From Nocardioides sp. Root122 (lineage in GTDB: Bacteria > Actinomycetota > Actinomycetes > Propionibacteriales > Nocardioidaceae), in the NCBI RefSeq assembly GCF_001425025.1, contig NZ_LMDE01000013.1:1-64000 (forward strand): 64,000 nt of DNA, in the 5' to 3' direction. The position numbers were made by a program, and so were the translations under genes. The number at the start of each line of letters is the position of its first letter. Positions within the stretch are counted from its first letter, which is position 1. This document shows positions 26,860-36,088 of the stretch, in pieces. The notes below the pieces were generated by a model, which saw only the letters and a list, made by a program, of their open reading frames with translations, had not been told where the DNA came from and did not search any database.

Positions 26860-27936
26860 ATGGCTCGCCGCGCGTTCCTCCACGTCGGGACCGCGAAGTC
26901 GGGGACCTCGTTCCTGCAGGACCTGTGGTGGCAGCAGCACGACGGCCTCCGCGACCGCTACCTGCTGCTGCCCGGGTCGGGCCGTCGCGACCACTTCGCG
27001 GCCGCCGCCGTCGTGAAGGGCATGAGCGACGTGGTGGCGACCTTCGACGACCACGAGCGCGACGCCTGGCGCCGGCTGGTCGACGACACCCGGTCGTGGT
27101 CCGGCGACGTGCTCGTCACCAACGAGCACTTCTCCGACACCCCGCCCGAGGCCGTCGCCGCCGCTCTCGCCGACCTCGCCGGCGCCGCCGACGAGGTGCA
27201 CGTCGTGCTCACCGCCCGTGACCTGGGACGGGTGCTCCCGTCGGCGTGGCAGCAGCGGGTGAAGATGGGTGCCCGTCAGCCCTACCGCCGCTTCCTCGCG
27301 ACCGTCCGGCGGGGCGAGGGCGACCAGAAGTTCTGGCGCTACCAGGACGTGCCCGGCATCCTCGCCCTGTGGTCCGCCGCCCTCCCGGCCGACCGGGCGC
27401 ACCTGGTCGTCGTACCCCCGTCGGGGGCTCCGCGCGAGGAGCTGTGGCTGCGCACCAGCGCCGTCCTGGGCCTGGACCCGGCCGGGCTGGAGACCGAGGC
27501 CCGGCGTCCCAACGACTCCTTGTCGGTGGTGGAGGCCGAGCTGCTGCGCCGCATCAACGAGCGCGTCCCGCGCCCGCAGCGCTCCCCAGCGCTCACCCGG
27601 CACGTCAAGGGCACCTTCGTCCCCCAGGCGCTCGCCGGCTCGGCGCCGCGGGAGGGGTTCGCCCTCCCCGATCGCCATCACGGCTGGATCAGGGAGCGGT
27701 CCGAGGAGACCGTCGCCGCCCTGCGTGCCAGCGCGTACGACGTCGTGGGCGACCTCGACGACCTGCTCCCCGCCCTGCCGCGCGAGGGGCGCACTCCCGA
27801 CGAGGTGGGCGACGACGAGCTGCTCGCCGCCGCTCGTGTGGTCCTGGAGCGGCTCGGTGCCGGTCCGGCCGACTCCCTCGATGTGGCCGTCGAGCTCGTG
27901 GCCGCCGACCTGCTCGCCAGGTTCAGCGCGGGATGA
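26860..27936 (+). CDS. Sulfotransferase-like P-loop protein (paralogue 1)
   Basis: 358 residues. The N-terminal PAPS-binding loop is HVGTAKSGTSFLQ (G10-S17), followed later by the VVLTARDLGRVLPSAWQQ segment that corresponds to the 3'-phosphate site of sulfotransferases. It is clearly paralogous to the protein at 40719-41783: same P-loop context, LLPGxGxRxHxxAA, ARxxxxVxxxxWQxxVKxG. The acceptor is unknown. Its 3' end overlaps the convergent MaoC gene by 14 bp. Confidence 0.75.
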   Translation: MARRAFLHVGTAKSGTSFLQDLWWQQHDGLRDRYLLLPGSGRRDHFAAAAVVKGMSDVVATFDDHERDAWRRLVDDTRSWSGDVLVTNEHFSDTPPEAVAAALADLAGAADEVHVVLTARDLGRVLPSAWQQRVKMGARQPYRRFLATVRRGEGDQKFWRYQDVPGILALWSAALPADRAHLVVVPPSGAPREELWLRTSAVLGLDPAGLETEARRPNDSLSVVEAELLRRINERVPRPQRSPALTRHVKGTFVPQALAGSAPREGFALPDRHHGWIRERSEETVAALRASAYDVVGDLDDLLPALPREGRTPDEVGDDELLAAARVVLERLGAGPADSLDVAVELVAADLLARFSAG

Positions 27937-28954
27937 GGACCCAGTGGTCGAGGTCGAGCAGCACGCCGTCGGCGTACTTCCCGTCCTCGCCGCGCAGGGT
28001 CATCGACTCGTCGCGGCCCTTGGTGGCCACGAGGCGCAGCCGGAGCGCGCCCACCCCCGGAGCGTCGACCGGAGCCTTGTCGAGCACCTCGGTCCACGCG
28101 TAGACGGTGTCGCCGGCGAAGGCCGGGGCGACGTGCGCGCCGGCGTTGATCGCGGCGACGAGCTGGGCGTTGGCGAGCCCGTTGAAGGACAGCGCGCGGG
28201 CCAGCGAGATCACGTGGCCGCCGTAGACCAGGCGGTTGCCGTCGGGACGGGCCTCGGCGTTGAAGTGCACCTTGGCGGTGTTCTGCCACAGCCGGGTCGC
28301 CATCATGTGCTCGGCGTCGGTGAGGGTGACGCCATCGACGTGGTCGATCCGCTCCCCCACCGTGTAGTCGTCGAACCGGTGCGGCTCGCCGGCCGCTGCG
28401 ACGTCGTACGCCGTGAAGTCGAGGCCGGCAGGCACCACGAGGTCCTCGGGGGCGACCGCGTCCGCCAGCGTCGGCACCACCGTCTCCGGTGCGGGTGCCT
28501 CGGCGGAGCGCTTGTGCACCATCACCCAGCGCGCCCAGTCGATCGCCACCTCGCCGCGCTGGTTGGTCGCGGTCGAGCGCACCCAGACCACGCCCGTCCT
28601 GCCGTTGGAGTTCTGCTTGAGGCCGATGACCTCCGAGCGGGTGCGCAGCGTGTCGCCGGGCACGACCGGCACGTGGAAGCGGCACTCGGCGTAGCCCAGG
28701 TTGGCCACGGCGTTCAGCGACACGTCGGGGACGGTCTTGCCGAAGGCGACGTGGAAGCCGATGAGCTCCTCGACCGGGTGCGGTGACAGCCCGACGGAGG
28801 CGGCGAACTCCGCGGACGACGGGATCGCGAACCGCGTCGGGTAGATCGCGCCGTAGAGCGCCCGGTCGCCCTCGGTGACGGTCCGCGGCGTCGCGTGCTC
28901 GATCACCTGCCCGACGGTGAAGTCCTCGAAGAAGTTGCCGGCGTTGGTCTTCAT
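27923..28954 (-). CDS. MaoC-family hydratase, mesaconyl-CoA hydratase-like
   Basis: 343 residues with two hot-dog domains. The N-terminus MKTNAGNFFEDFTVGQ and HATPRTVTEGDRALYGAIYP match the beta-methylmalyl-CoA dehydratase / mesaconyl-CoA hydratase (Mch) type of enzyme from the ethylmalonyl-CoA pathway. The second domain has HMMATRLWQNTAKVHFN. No other gene of that pathway is adjacent (the acyl-CoA dehydrogenase at 37255 is remote), so the physiological substrate is uncertain. The ATG at 28963 would add three residues. Confidence 0.82.
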   Translation of the reverse strand: MKTNAGNFFEDFTVGQVIEHATPRTVTEGDRALYGAIYPTRFAIPSSAEFAASVGLSPHPVEELIGFHVAFGKTVPDVSLNAVANLGYAECRFHVPVVPGDTLRTRSEVIGLKQNSNGRTGVVWVRSTATNQRGEVAIDWARWVMVHKRSAEAPAPETVVPTLADAVAPEDLVVPAGLDFTAYDVAAAGEPHRFDDYTVGERIDHVDGVTLTDAEHMMATRLWQNTAKVHFNAEARPDGNRLVYGGHVISLARALSFNGLANAQLVAAINAGAHVAPAFAGDTVYAWTEVLDKAPVDAPGVGALRLRLVATKGRDESMTLRGEDGKYADGVLLDLDHWVLIPR

Positions 28955-29011
28955 GGCGCACATGCTGCCGCAGCGCGGTCGCCCAGGGTGCGCATGGTCA
29001 CGTGGGATGTG

Positions 29012-29848
29012 TCACCCCTCGAAGGGATGGCTCCGGATGACCTCACCGCTGGGCGCCGTCCTGAGGTAGCCGGTCTCGCCGAACGTGTTGCCGATGTAGA
29101 TGGTGACGCCCGGCCCCTGCCCCCGGTCGTTGACCAGGACGTGGGTGAGCCCGCCCTTCGGCACGTCGAAGGTCTTCTCCGCGAGGGCGATGTTCGCGAA
29201 CATCCGACGCACGTCGACGGTGCCGAGGTCGACGAGCGCCTGCGGGCCGGGCACCGCCGACGCCTGGGTGTCCTGGCGCCAGGTGCCGTCCCAGCTCCAG
29301 TGCTCGAAGCGCCTGCGGGCCCTGGACACCGGGACCTGCACTCCCACCCGCTCGGGGTAGAAGCCGACCTCCCAGGCATCGCGGGTGCCGAACTCGTCCT
29401 CGTAGGCCCGGATGAACGCCCGCACCTGCGGAGCCGTCATCACGAAGGACGCGGGCACCGCCGTCGCCCGGCCGGACGTGACCGGGACGGGTGTGACACC
29501 GATTCCCTCCGACGTGGCGGTGTCCGAGCCCCCGCTCGCCCCGAAGAGGACCAGTGCCCCGACCGCGCTGAGGACGACGAACACGACGAACGCCGCCACC
29601 AGCAGGACCACCACCGGGCCGGCTCCCGCGCGGCGGGGCGGCGCCTGGCGGTTCGCGACCGGCACGAAGCCGGCCGGCACCTGCAGGTCGCGGGTGAGGA
29701 TCTCGAGCTCGTCGAGCGTCTCGGCCGACAGCGCGCGGGACACCCGCAGCTCGCGGTCGGCGTCGCCGAGCTGGCCGTCGACGTACGCCGCCTCGATGAC
29801 CTCGACGTAGCGGTCGCGGTCCGCGTCCTTCGCACGGAATCCCTCCAT
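29012..29848 (-). CDS. DUF1707 membrane protein
   Basis: 278 residues. The N-terminal ~55 residues are a DUF1707 domain (RAKDADRDRYVEVIEAAYVDGQL, here with degenerate positions), followed by one membrane helix (about 78-102) and an extracytoplasmic domain of about 170 residues that I do not recognise. DUF1707 domains are common in actinobacterial membrane proteins and their role is unclear. It has a leaderless-type promoter. Confidence 0.75.
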   Translation of the reverse strand: MEGFRAKDADRDRYVEVIEAAYVDGQLGDADRELRVSRALSAETLDELEILTRDLQVPAGFVPVANRQAPPRRAGAGPVVVLLVAAFVVFVVLSAVGALVLFGASGGSDTATSEGIGVTPVPVTSGRATAVPASFVMTAPQVRAFIRAYEDEFGTRDAWEVGFYPERVGVQVPVSRARRRFEHWSWDGTWRQDTQASAVPGPQALVDLGTVDVRRMFANIALAEKTFDVPKGGLTHVLVNDRGQGPGVTIYIGNTFGETGYLRTAPSGEVIRSHPFEG

Positions 29849-29856
29849 GCGCGGGG

Positions 29857-29862
29857 AGTCTA
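29857..29862 (-). promoter_or_regulatory. -10 hexamer TAGACT, predicted leaderless start
   Basis: TAGACT on the minus strand, 8 nt, then ATG 29848; no ribosome binding site. Confidence 0.45.
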
Positions 29863-29869
29863 GGGCCGG

Positions 29870-30877
29870 CTAGTCCGTGGTGCTGAACGCCGCGTCGAAG
29901 GCGGCGTCGGGGGCGTCGAACGCCAGGCGCCGCACGAGCTCCAGCGCCTCCGGTGCTCCGACGAGCCGGTCCATCCCGGCGTCCTCCCACTCGACCGAGA
30001 TCGGGCCGTCGTAGCCGATCGTGTTGAGCATCCGGAAGCACTGCTCCCACGGGACGTCCCCGTGACCGGTCGACACGAAGTCCCAGCCGCGGCGCGGGTC
30101 GGCCCACGGCAGGTGCGACCCCATGCGCCCGTTGCGGCCGTTGCCGACCTGCTTCTTCGCGTCCTTGCAGTCGACGTGGTAGATCCGGTCCTTGAAGTCC
30201 CAGAGGAAGCCGACGGGGTCGAGGTCCTGCCACACGAAGTGGCTCGGGTCCCAGTTCAGGCCGAACGCCTCGCGGTGGTCGACGGCCTCGAGGGCACGCA
30301 CCGTGGTCCAGTAGTCGTAGGCGATCTCGGAGGGGTGCACCTCGTGGGCGAACTTCACGCCCTCGCTGTCGAAGACGTCGAGGATGGGGTTCCAGCGGTC
30401 CGCGAAGTCCTGGTAGCCCGCGTCCACCATGTCCTGGGTGGCAGGCGGGAACATCGCGACGTACTTCCAGATAGAGGAGCCGGTGAAGCCGACCACGACG
30501 TCGACCCCCAGCTTGCGAGCCGCGCGAGCGGTCATCTTCATCTCCTCGGCGGCGCGCTGGCGTACGCCCTCGGCGTCGCCGTCGCCCCAGATCCGGTCGG
30601 GCAGGATGCCGCGGTGGCGCTCGTCGATGGGGTCGTCGCACACCGCCTGACCCTTGAGGTGGTTGCTGATCGCGAAGACCTGCAGGCCGTGCCGGTCCAG
30701 CACCTCGCGCTTGGCGGCGACGTAGCCCTCGTCCTCGACGGCGGCCCACGGGTCGAAGTGGTCGCCCCAGCAGGCGATCTCGAGGCCGTCGTAGCCCCAG
30801 CCGGACGCGAGCCGGCAGACCTCCTCGAACGGCAGGTCGGCCCATTGGCCGGTGAACAGGGTGACGGGGCGAGTCAT
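29870..30877 (-). CDS. Sugar phosphate isomerase/epimerase-type TIM barrel
   Basis: 335 residues of the AP-endonuclease-2-like fold (IolE/xylose isomerase-like). Likely metal ligands lie in [30 protein letters not shown] and VEWED. It is the last gene of the sugar ABC operon. Enzymes of this fold beside Gfo/Idh dehydrogenases include 3-keto-sugar beta-eliminases and hydratases as well as isomerases, so an eliminase role on the oxidised sugar is possible. That is inference from context. Confidence 0.85.
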   Translation of the reverse strand: MTRPVTLFTGQWADLPFEEVCRLASGWGYDGLEIACWGDHFDPWAAVEDEGYVAAKREVLDRHGLQVFAISNHLKGQAVCDDPIDERHRGILPDRIWGDGDAEGVRQRAAEEMKMTARAARKLGVDVVVGFTGSSIWKYVAMFPPATQDMVDAGYQDFADRWNPILDVFDSEGVKFAHEVHPSEIAYDYWTTVRALEAVDHREAFGLNWDPSHFVWQDLDPVGFLWDFKDRIYHVDCKDAKKQVGNGRNGRMGSHLPWADPRRGWDFVSTGHGDVPWEQCFRMLNTIGYDGPISVEWEDAGMDRLVGAPEALELVRRLAFDAPDAAFDAAFSTTD

Positions 30878-30956
30878 CGCGAGCTCCTTCTCTGGACGAG
30901 CGTTGCTGGTCGGTGCGGGTGTCCGGCCGGCGACCGGGTGCAGCGGCCGCCTCCGG

Positions 30957-32141
30957 TCATGCGGGGACGTCCTGCCAGGCGTTGTCGTGCGAGCTCGTCT
31001 CGACGGCGGCGAGGACCCGCTGGACCTGCAGGCCGTCGGCGAACGACGGCGCGGGGTCCGTGCCCCCGGCGATGTCAGTGACGAGGTCGACGACCTGGTG
31101 GGTGAAGCCGTGCTCGTAGCCGAGCAGGTGGCCCGGAGGCCACCAGGCGGCGACGTAGGGGTGCACGGGCTCGGTGGCGAGGATCCGGCGGAACCCTGCC
31201 GTCGCCGCGTCGTCGTCGCCGTCGTAGAAGTGCAGGACGTTCATGTCCTCGAAGTCGAAGGCGATGCTCCCGCGCGAGCCGTTGATCTCGATGCGGATCG
31301 CGTTCTTGCGCCCGTTGGCGAACCTGGTCGCCTCGAAGACACCGAGCGCGCCCCCACGGAAGTGGGCCAGGAACGCGGCGGCGTCGTCGACGGTGACGGT
31401 GCCATGCTCGGCCCCGCTCGACGCGGTGCCGGCCAGGCCGGTGTGGGTCGTTTCCGGGAGCGGGCGCTCCTTGACGAAGGTCTCCAGCCGCCCCGAGACC
31501 GTCGCGATGGTGTCGCCGGTGATGAACTGGGTCAGGTCGACGATGTGGGCGCCGATGTCGCCCAGCGCACCGGACCCGGCCTTCGACTTGTCCAGGCGCC
31601 ACGACATGGGCGCCTCCGGGTCGACGATCCAGTCCTGCAGGTACTGCGCCCGGACGTGGTGGATCCGGCCCAGCCGGCCCTCGGCGACGAGTCGACGCGC
31701 GAGGCCGATGGCGGGCACGCGCCGGTAGGTGAACCCGACCATCGACCGGACACCGGAGGCCTTGGCCTTCTCGGCGGCGGCGACCATCGCCTCCGCCTCC
31801 TCGACGGTGTTGGCCAGCGGCTTCTCGCAGAGCACGTGCTTGCCCGCCTCGAGCGCCGCGATGGCGATCTCGGCGTGGGTGTCGCCGGGGGTGCACACGT
31901 CGATGAGGTCGATGTCGTCGCGGGCGACGAGCGCCTGCCACGAGGTCTCGCTGGACTTCCATCCCAGCCTGGCCGCGGCCTCGGCGACCTTGGCCTCGTC
32001 GCGGCCCGCCACCGCGGCCATGCGGGGGTGGAGCGGGAGGTCGAAGAAGCGCGGTGCGTTGCGCCAGGCCTGCGAGTGAGCCGCGCCCATGAAGGCGTAG
32101 CCCACCATCCCCACGGACAGGGTGTCCTGCTGGTGCGTCAT
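30957..32141 (-). CDS. Gfo/Idh/MocA oxidoreductase, levoglucosan dehydrogenase-like
   Basis: 394 residues. The Rossmann start [16 protein letters not shown] is at 11-26 and the catalytic Lys107 is in [20 protein letters not shown] supplies Asp195 and His199. The blocks YLQDW..DP..PMSWR, KERPLP, and [20 protein letters not shown] resemble levoglucosan dehydrogenase as I remember it. It probably oxidises C3 of the sugar imported by the linked ABC system with NAD. It lies 79 bp upstream of the TIM-barrel gene. Confidence 0.85.
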   Translation of the reverse strand: MTHQQDTLSVGMVGYAFMGAAHSQAWRNAPRFFDLPLHPRMAAVAGRDEAKVAEAAARLGWKSSETSWQALVARDDIDLIDVCTPGDTHAEIAIAALEAGKHVLCEKPLANTVEEAEAMVAAAEKAKASGVRSMVGFTYRRVPAIGLARRLVAEGRLGRIHHVRAQYLQDWIVDPEAPMSWRLDKSKAGSGALGDIGAHIVDLTQFITGDTIATVSGRLETFVKERPLPETTHTGLAGTASSGAEHGTVTVDDAAAFLAHFRGGALGVFEATRFANGRKNAIRIEINGSRGSIAFDFEDMNVLHFYDGDDDAATAGFRRILATEPVHPYVAAWWPPGHLLGYEHGFTHQVVDLVTDIAGGTDPAPSFADGLQVQRVLAAVETSSHDNAWQDVPA

Positions 32142-32181
32142 CGGTGGTCCTCAGGTCTCGTCGGTGGGTCAGGGGCGGAGG

Positions 32182-32212
32182 GCCCCCGCCGCCGCGGTCC
32201 GGCGGCGGGGGC
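32182..32212 (-). terminator. 13-bp GC hairpin inside the sugar operon
   Basis: 32182-32194 pairs perfectly with 32200-32212 around a 5-nt loop, in the 84-bp gap between the binding-protein gene and the Gfo/Idh gene. It has no T-run. It could be a partial terminator or a 3' stabiliser that keeps binding-protein mRNA above that of the enzymes. Confidence 0.6.
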
Positions 32213-32225
32213 GTCGACCGCTACC

Positions 32226-33302
32226 TCAGGACTCGAAGGCGGTGTCGATGAACTGGTCGACGTTCTCCGAGGTCACGACCGGTGCGTAGAGCTGCACCAG
32301 TCGGGGCACCTCGACCTCCACCAGGTCGCCCATCGCCTTCTCCTGCACCAGCAGGCGGGCGAGCTTGACGCCGTCGGCGCCCTGCGTGGAGGGGTAGATG
32401 ACCGTCGCCTTGAGCACGCCCGAGTCCTCCTGGATCGCGCGCATCGCGTTGGCCGAGCCGGCGCCGCCGATCATCGTGAACTCGTCGCGACCGGCGTTCT
32501 CGATGGCGGCCAGGACGCCGACGCCCTGGTCGTCGTCGTGGTTCCACAGGTAGTCGATCTTCGGCTCGGCCTGGAGCAGGTTGGCGGCGACCTCCTCGCC
32601 GCTCTCGACGGTGAACTCCGCGGCCTGCCGGGCGTCGACGTCGAGACCGCACTCCTTGAGCGCGTCCTCGAAGCCCTGGCTGCGGTCCTGGGTCAGCGGG
32701 AGCGAGTCGATGCCGGCGATCTCGGCGACCACCACGTCCTCGTCACCGTCGGCCTGCTGGCAGACGTACTCGCCGGCCGAGACGCCCATGCCGTAGTTGT
32801 CGCCGAGGACGGTGACGCGCGCGGCGTTGGGGTCGTCGAACTCGCGGTCGACGTTGATGACCGGGATGCCGGCCTCCATCGCCTTGAGCGCGATCGGCGT
32901 CATCGCGGCGCCGTCGAACGGGAGCAGCACGATGGCGTCGACCTTGTCGTTGATGAAGGTCTCGACCTGGCTGATCTGCAGGCTGACGTCGTTGGTGCCC
33001 TCGGCGATCTGCAGGTCGAGGTCGGGGTACTCGTCGGCGAGGTCGCGGACGTTCTGGGTGATGGCGCCCATCCAGCCATGGTCGGCCGCGGGTGCCGAGA
33101 AGCCGATGGTGACCGTGTCGCCGGCCTCGTCGTTGCCGCCCGCGGCGGCCGCGGGGGTGGAGTCCGAGGAGCCCTCGTCGTCGTTGGCGGCGTCCTCGGC
33201 GCTGCCGGTGCAGGCGCTGAGGGCCAGGACGGCGACCGCGCCGACCACGAGGCCGGGGAAGCGGCGGCTCTGCTGCCGTGAGGTGGTGGTGCGCAGTCGC
33301 AT
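32226..33302 (-). CDS. Sugar ABC transporter substrate-binding lipoprotein
   Basis: 358 residues. The lipoprotein signal ends in ALSAC with Cys31, followed by an acidic Ser/Ala linker and a periplasmic-binding-protein-1 fold (VTIGFSAPAADHGWMGAI, then VDAIVLLPFDGAAM and GIPVINVDREFDD). It is of the ribose/inositol class (RbsB-like). It has AAGGAG before ATG 33302. The sugar is unknown. It is the third gene of the importer operon. Confidence 0.92.
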   Translation of the reverse strand: MRLRTTTSRQQSRRFPGLVVGAVAVLALSACTGSAEDAANDDEGSSDSTPAAAAGGNDEAGDTVTIGFSAPAADHGWMGAITQNVRDLADEYPDLDLQIAEGTNDVSLQISQVETFINDKVDAIVLLPFDGAAMTPIALKAMEAGIPVINVDREFDDPNAARVTVLGDNYGMGVSAGEYVCQQADGDEDVVVAEIAGIDSLPLTQDRSQGFEDALKECGLDVDARQAAEFTVESGEEVAANLLQAEPKIDYLWNHDDDQGVGVLAAIENAGRDEFTMIGGAGSANAMRAIQEDSGVLKATVIYPSTQGADGVKLARLLVQEKAMGDLVEVEVPRLVQLYAPVVTSENVDQFIDTAFES

Positions 33303-33375
33303 GGGTTGTGCTCCTTGTGTGCGGTGTGGGTACGGCGGTGCGGGTGGTGCTCCGAGTGCGGGGGGACCTCGACGA

Positions 33376-34470
33376 TCAGGTCGTGGTCGAGCGTCGGGCC
33401 AGGCGCTGCTGGAGCAGCACGGCGACGACGATGATCAGGCCCTTGGCGACGGCCTGGGTCGAGCTGTCCTGGTTGTTGAGGACGAACACGTTGCTCAGCG
33501 TGCTGAAGATGAGCACGCCGATCACGGTGCCGACGATGGTGCCGCGCCCACCGGTGAGCAGCGTCCCGCCGATGACGACGGCGGCGATCACGTCGAGCTC
33601 CAGCAACGTCCCGTGGGTGGAACTGCCGGTCGAGGTGCGGGCGAGGTACATGAGCGCGGCCAGGCCGCAGCAGAGGCCGACCAGCACGTAGAGGAGCACC
33701 GTGTGCCGCTTGACGTTGATGCCGGCGAGGCGCGCCGCTTCGGGATTGCCGCCCACGGCCAGGGTCCGTCGACCGAACGTGGTCCGGTTGAAGAGGAACC
33801 AGCCGCCCACGGAGACCAGGGCGAAGATGACGACCAGCAGCGGGACACCGAGGACGTCGGCGGACCAGAAGTCCTTGAACCCCTCCACGCGCACGATCTG
33901 CGTACGGCGCTCGGAGATGATCTCCGCCAGTCCGCGCGCGGACGCCAGCATGGCGAGGGTCATGATGAACGGCACGATGTTGCCGTAGGCGATCAGCACG
34001 CCGTTGACGAGGCCGCAGGCGCCGCCGACCGCGAGGGCGGTGAACACCATGACCAGCCAGTGCGTGTCCTCGGCCATGGTCTGGGTGGCGAAGGTGCTCG
34101 CCCACACCGAGGACAGGGCCACGATCGCCCCGACGGACAGGTCGATGCCGCCGCCAGTGATCACGAAGGTCATGCCGATGCTGACCACGCCCACGATGGA
34201 CGCGAGCCGGAGGATGGTCACCATGTTGTCGACGCTCGCGAAGCGGTCGCCGGCCGTGACCACGCCGACGACGCAGATCACGAGCAGGGCGAGCACCAGG
34301 CCGAGGTTGCGTCCGAACGCCCCGCTCATCAGGCCGGCGCCCCGCGAGGTGCCCTCGGGCTCCGCGGCGGCGTGCTCCACCCGGACGCTGTCGTTCGACG
34401 GGGCCACGGGGTTCTCGACGGCAGCCAGGTCGGGGCCGTCGGTGCCGGGGGTGGTGCGGTGCTCGCTCAT
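33376..34470 (-). CDS. Sugar ABC transporter permease (RbsC-like)
   Basis: 364 residues with an unusually long hydrophilic N-terminus (about 45 residues) and then 8-10 membrane helices. The conserved EAA-like region GNPEAARLAGINVKRH and the motif GMTFVITGGGIDLSVGAIVAL are typical of RbsC/BPD_transp_2. ATG 34470 overlaps the ATPase stop (ATGA). Confidence 0.92.
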   Translation of the reverse strand: MSEHRTTPGTDGPDLAAVENPVAPSNDSVRVEHAAAEPEGTSRGAGLMSGAFGRNLGLVLALLVICVVGVVTAGDRFASVDNMVTILRLASIVGVVSIGMTFVITGGGIDLSVGAIVALSSVWASTFATQTMAEDTHWLVMVFTALAVGGACGLVNGVLIAYGNIVPFIMTLAMLASARGLAEIISERRTQIVRVEGFKDFWSADVLGVPLLVVIFALVSVGGWFLFNRTTFGRRTLAVGGNPEAARLAGINVKRHTVLLYVLVGLCCGLAALMYLARTSTGSSTHGTLLELDVIAAVVIGGTLLTGGRGTIVGTVIGVLIFSTLSNVFVLNNQDSSTQAVAKGLIIVVAVLLQQRLARRSTTT

Positions 34471-35990
34471 GCGGCGCTTCCTTCCATGACCAGGTCGAGG
34501 ACCCGGGACTCGTCGATCTCGTGCGCGGGGCCCTCGTGCACGACGCGGCCCTCGCGGACAACCAGCACCCGGTCCGCCAGACCGAGCACCTCCTCCACCT
34601 CGCTCGACACGACGACGACGGCGACCCCGGAGTCGGCCAGCGCGCGCACCACGGCGTAGATCTCCGCCCTCGCGCCGACGTCGACGCCGCGGGTGGGCTC
34701 GTCGAGCAGGAGCACCCGGCACTCGCGGAGCAGCCACCGCGCCAGGACGACCTTCTGCTGGTTGCCGCCGGAGAGCAGGCGCACCAGCCGGTCGACCCCG
34801 GCCGGACGTACGTCGAGGGACTGGGTGACCTCGGCGGCGCGGCGACGCTCGTCGCCGCTGTCGAGGAAGCCGAGGCGGGCGAAGCGGCCCAGGGTGGAGA
34901 CGGTGACGTTGCGGTAGACCGCCTGGTCGAGCAGCAGGCCCTGGCTCTTGCGCTCCTCGGGCGCCAGCCCGAGACCGGCCTTCACCGCCGCAGGGACGGA
35001 CCCGCGCCGCAGCTCGCGTCCGTTGACGCGGACGGTGCCGGCGGAGGCACGGCGGGCGCCGTAGACGGTCTCGAGGATCTCGGACCGGCCGGCCCCCACG
35101 AGCCCGGCCAGCCCGACGATCTCGCCGGCGTGGACCCTCAGGTCGACGCCGGAGAAGACGCCCGCCAGCTCGAGGTCGCTGACCTCGAGGACGGGTTCGC
35201 CCGTCGTCACCACGGCGTCGCCACGGGGCGGGAAGACGTACTCGATCGAGCGACCGGTCATCAGCGTGATGAGGTCGGCCGTGGGCGTCTCGGCCACGGC
35301 GAGGCCCGTGGCGACGGTCCTGCCGTCCTTGAGCACGGTGATGCGGTCGCCGATCTGGCGGATCTCCTCGAGGCGGTGGGAGATGTAGACCACGGCCACG
35401 CCCTCGGCGGTGAGGTCGCGGATCACCCGGAAGAGGTTGTCGACCTCGCCCTGGTCGAGCACGGCGGACGGCTCGTCGAGGACGAGCAGGCGGGTGTCCT
35501 GCGACAGCGCCCGCGCCATGCTGACGATCTGCTGTGCGGCGGGCGTGAGGCGTCCGACCTCGCGCGTGGGAGAGATCTCGCCGTGACCGAGGCGGGCGAG
35601 GAGGTCTGCGGCGGCGCGGTTCGTCCGGCCGCGCTGGCTCATCCCGCCCGAGGAGAGCTCGTGGCCGAGGAAGATGTTCTCCGCGACGGAGAGGCCAGGC
35701 ACCAGGTCGAGCTCCTGGTAGATCGTGGAGATGCCCAGCCTCATCGCCGACTGGGGCGTGGGCAGGGCGACGGGGCGGCCCTCCCAGAGGACCTCGCCCT
35801 CGTCGGGCTGGTAGCTGGCCGAGAGCACCTTGATGAGGGTGGACTTGCCGGCACCGTTCTGCCCCAGGAGGCAGTGCACCTCGCCGGGACGGACGTCGAG
35901 GTCGACACCGCCCAGCGCCAGCACGCCGGGGAATCGCTTCACGATGCCGCGCATCTCGAGCAGCGGCGCAGTGGTCGGCTGGGTCGTCAC
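34467..35990 (-). CDS. Sugar ABC transporter ATPase (RbsA/MglA-like)
   Basis: 507 residues with two ABC modules. The first has Walker A GQNGAGKST (43-51) and a non-canonical signature LTPAAQQ; the second has a degenerate Walker A GLVGAGRSE but a good signature LSGGNQQKV. This asymmetry is normal for carbohydrate importers of this class. The GTG start 35990 is the first codon of the operon, 26 bp downstream of the operator at 36016-36041. Confidence 0.93.
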   Translation of the reverse strand: MTTQPTTAPLLEMRGIVKRFPGVLALGGVDLDVRPGEVHCLLGQNGAGKSTLIKVLSASYQPDEGEVLWEGRPVALPTPQSAMRLGISTIYQELDLVPGLSVAENIFLGHELSSGGMSQRGRTNRAAADLLARLGHGEISPTREVGRLTPAAQQIVSMARALSQDTRLLVLDEPSAVLDQGEVDNLFRVIRDLTAEGVAVVYISHRLEEIRQIGDRITVLKDGRTVATGLAVAETPTADLITLMTGRSIEYVFPPRGDAVVTTGEPVLEVSDLELAGVFSGVDLRVHAGEIVGLAGLVGAGRSEILETVYGARRASAGTVRVNGRELRRGSVPAAVKAGLGLAPEERKSQGLLLDQAVYRNVTVSTLGRFARLGFLDSGDERRRAAEVTQSLDVRPAGVDRLVRLLSGGNQQKVVLARWLLRECRVLLLDEPTRGVDVGARAEIYAVVRALADSGVAVVVVSSEVEEVLGLADRVLVVREGRVVHEGPAHEIDESRVLDLVMEGSAA

Positions 35991-36015
35991 GCCCGAACTG
36001 TGGCATGCGTCACCG

Positions 36016-36041
36016 ACTTTTGTCGAGTACCTGACAAAAGT
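36016..36041. promoter_or_regulatory. Operator: 9-bp perfect inverted repeat between ROK and ABC genes
   Basis: ACTTTTGTC (36016-36024) and GACAAAAGT (36033-36041) are perfectly complementary around an 8-nt spacer. It lies in the 98-bp divergent region, is strikingly AT-rich for this genome, and is spaced as ROK/XylR-type operators are. A TTATCT hexamer follows at 36048-36053 and could serve as a -10 for the ROK gene. The dyad probably controls both directions. Confidence 0.75.
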
Positions 36042-36088
36042 GTGGTCTTATCTGTGGAAAGTAAGGACCATGTGCTTGACTCCACCTC

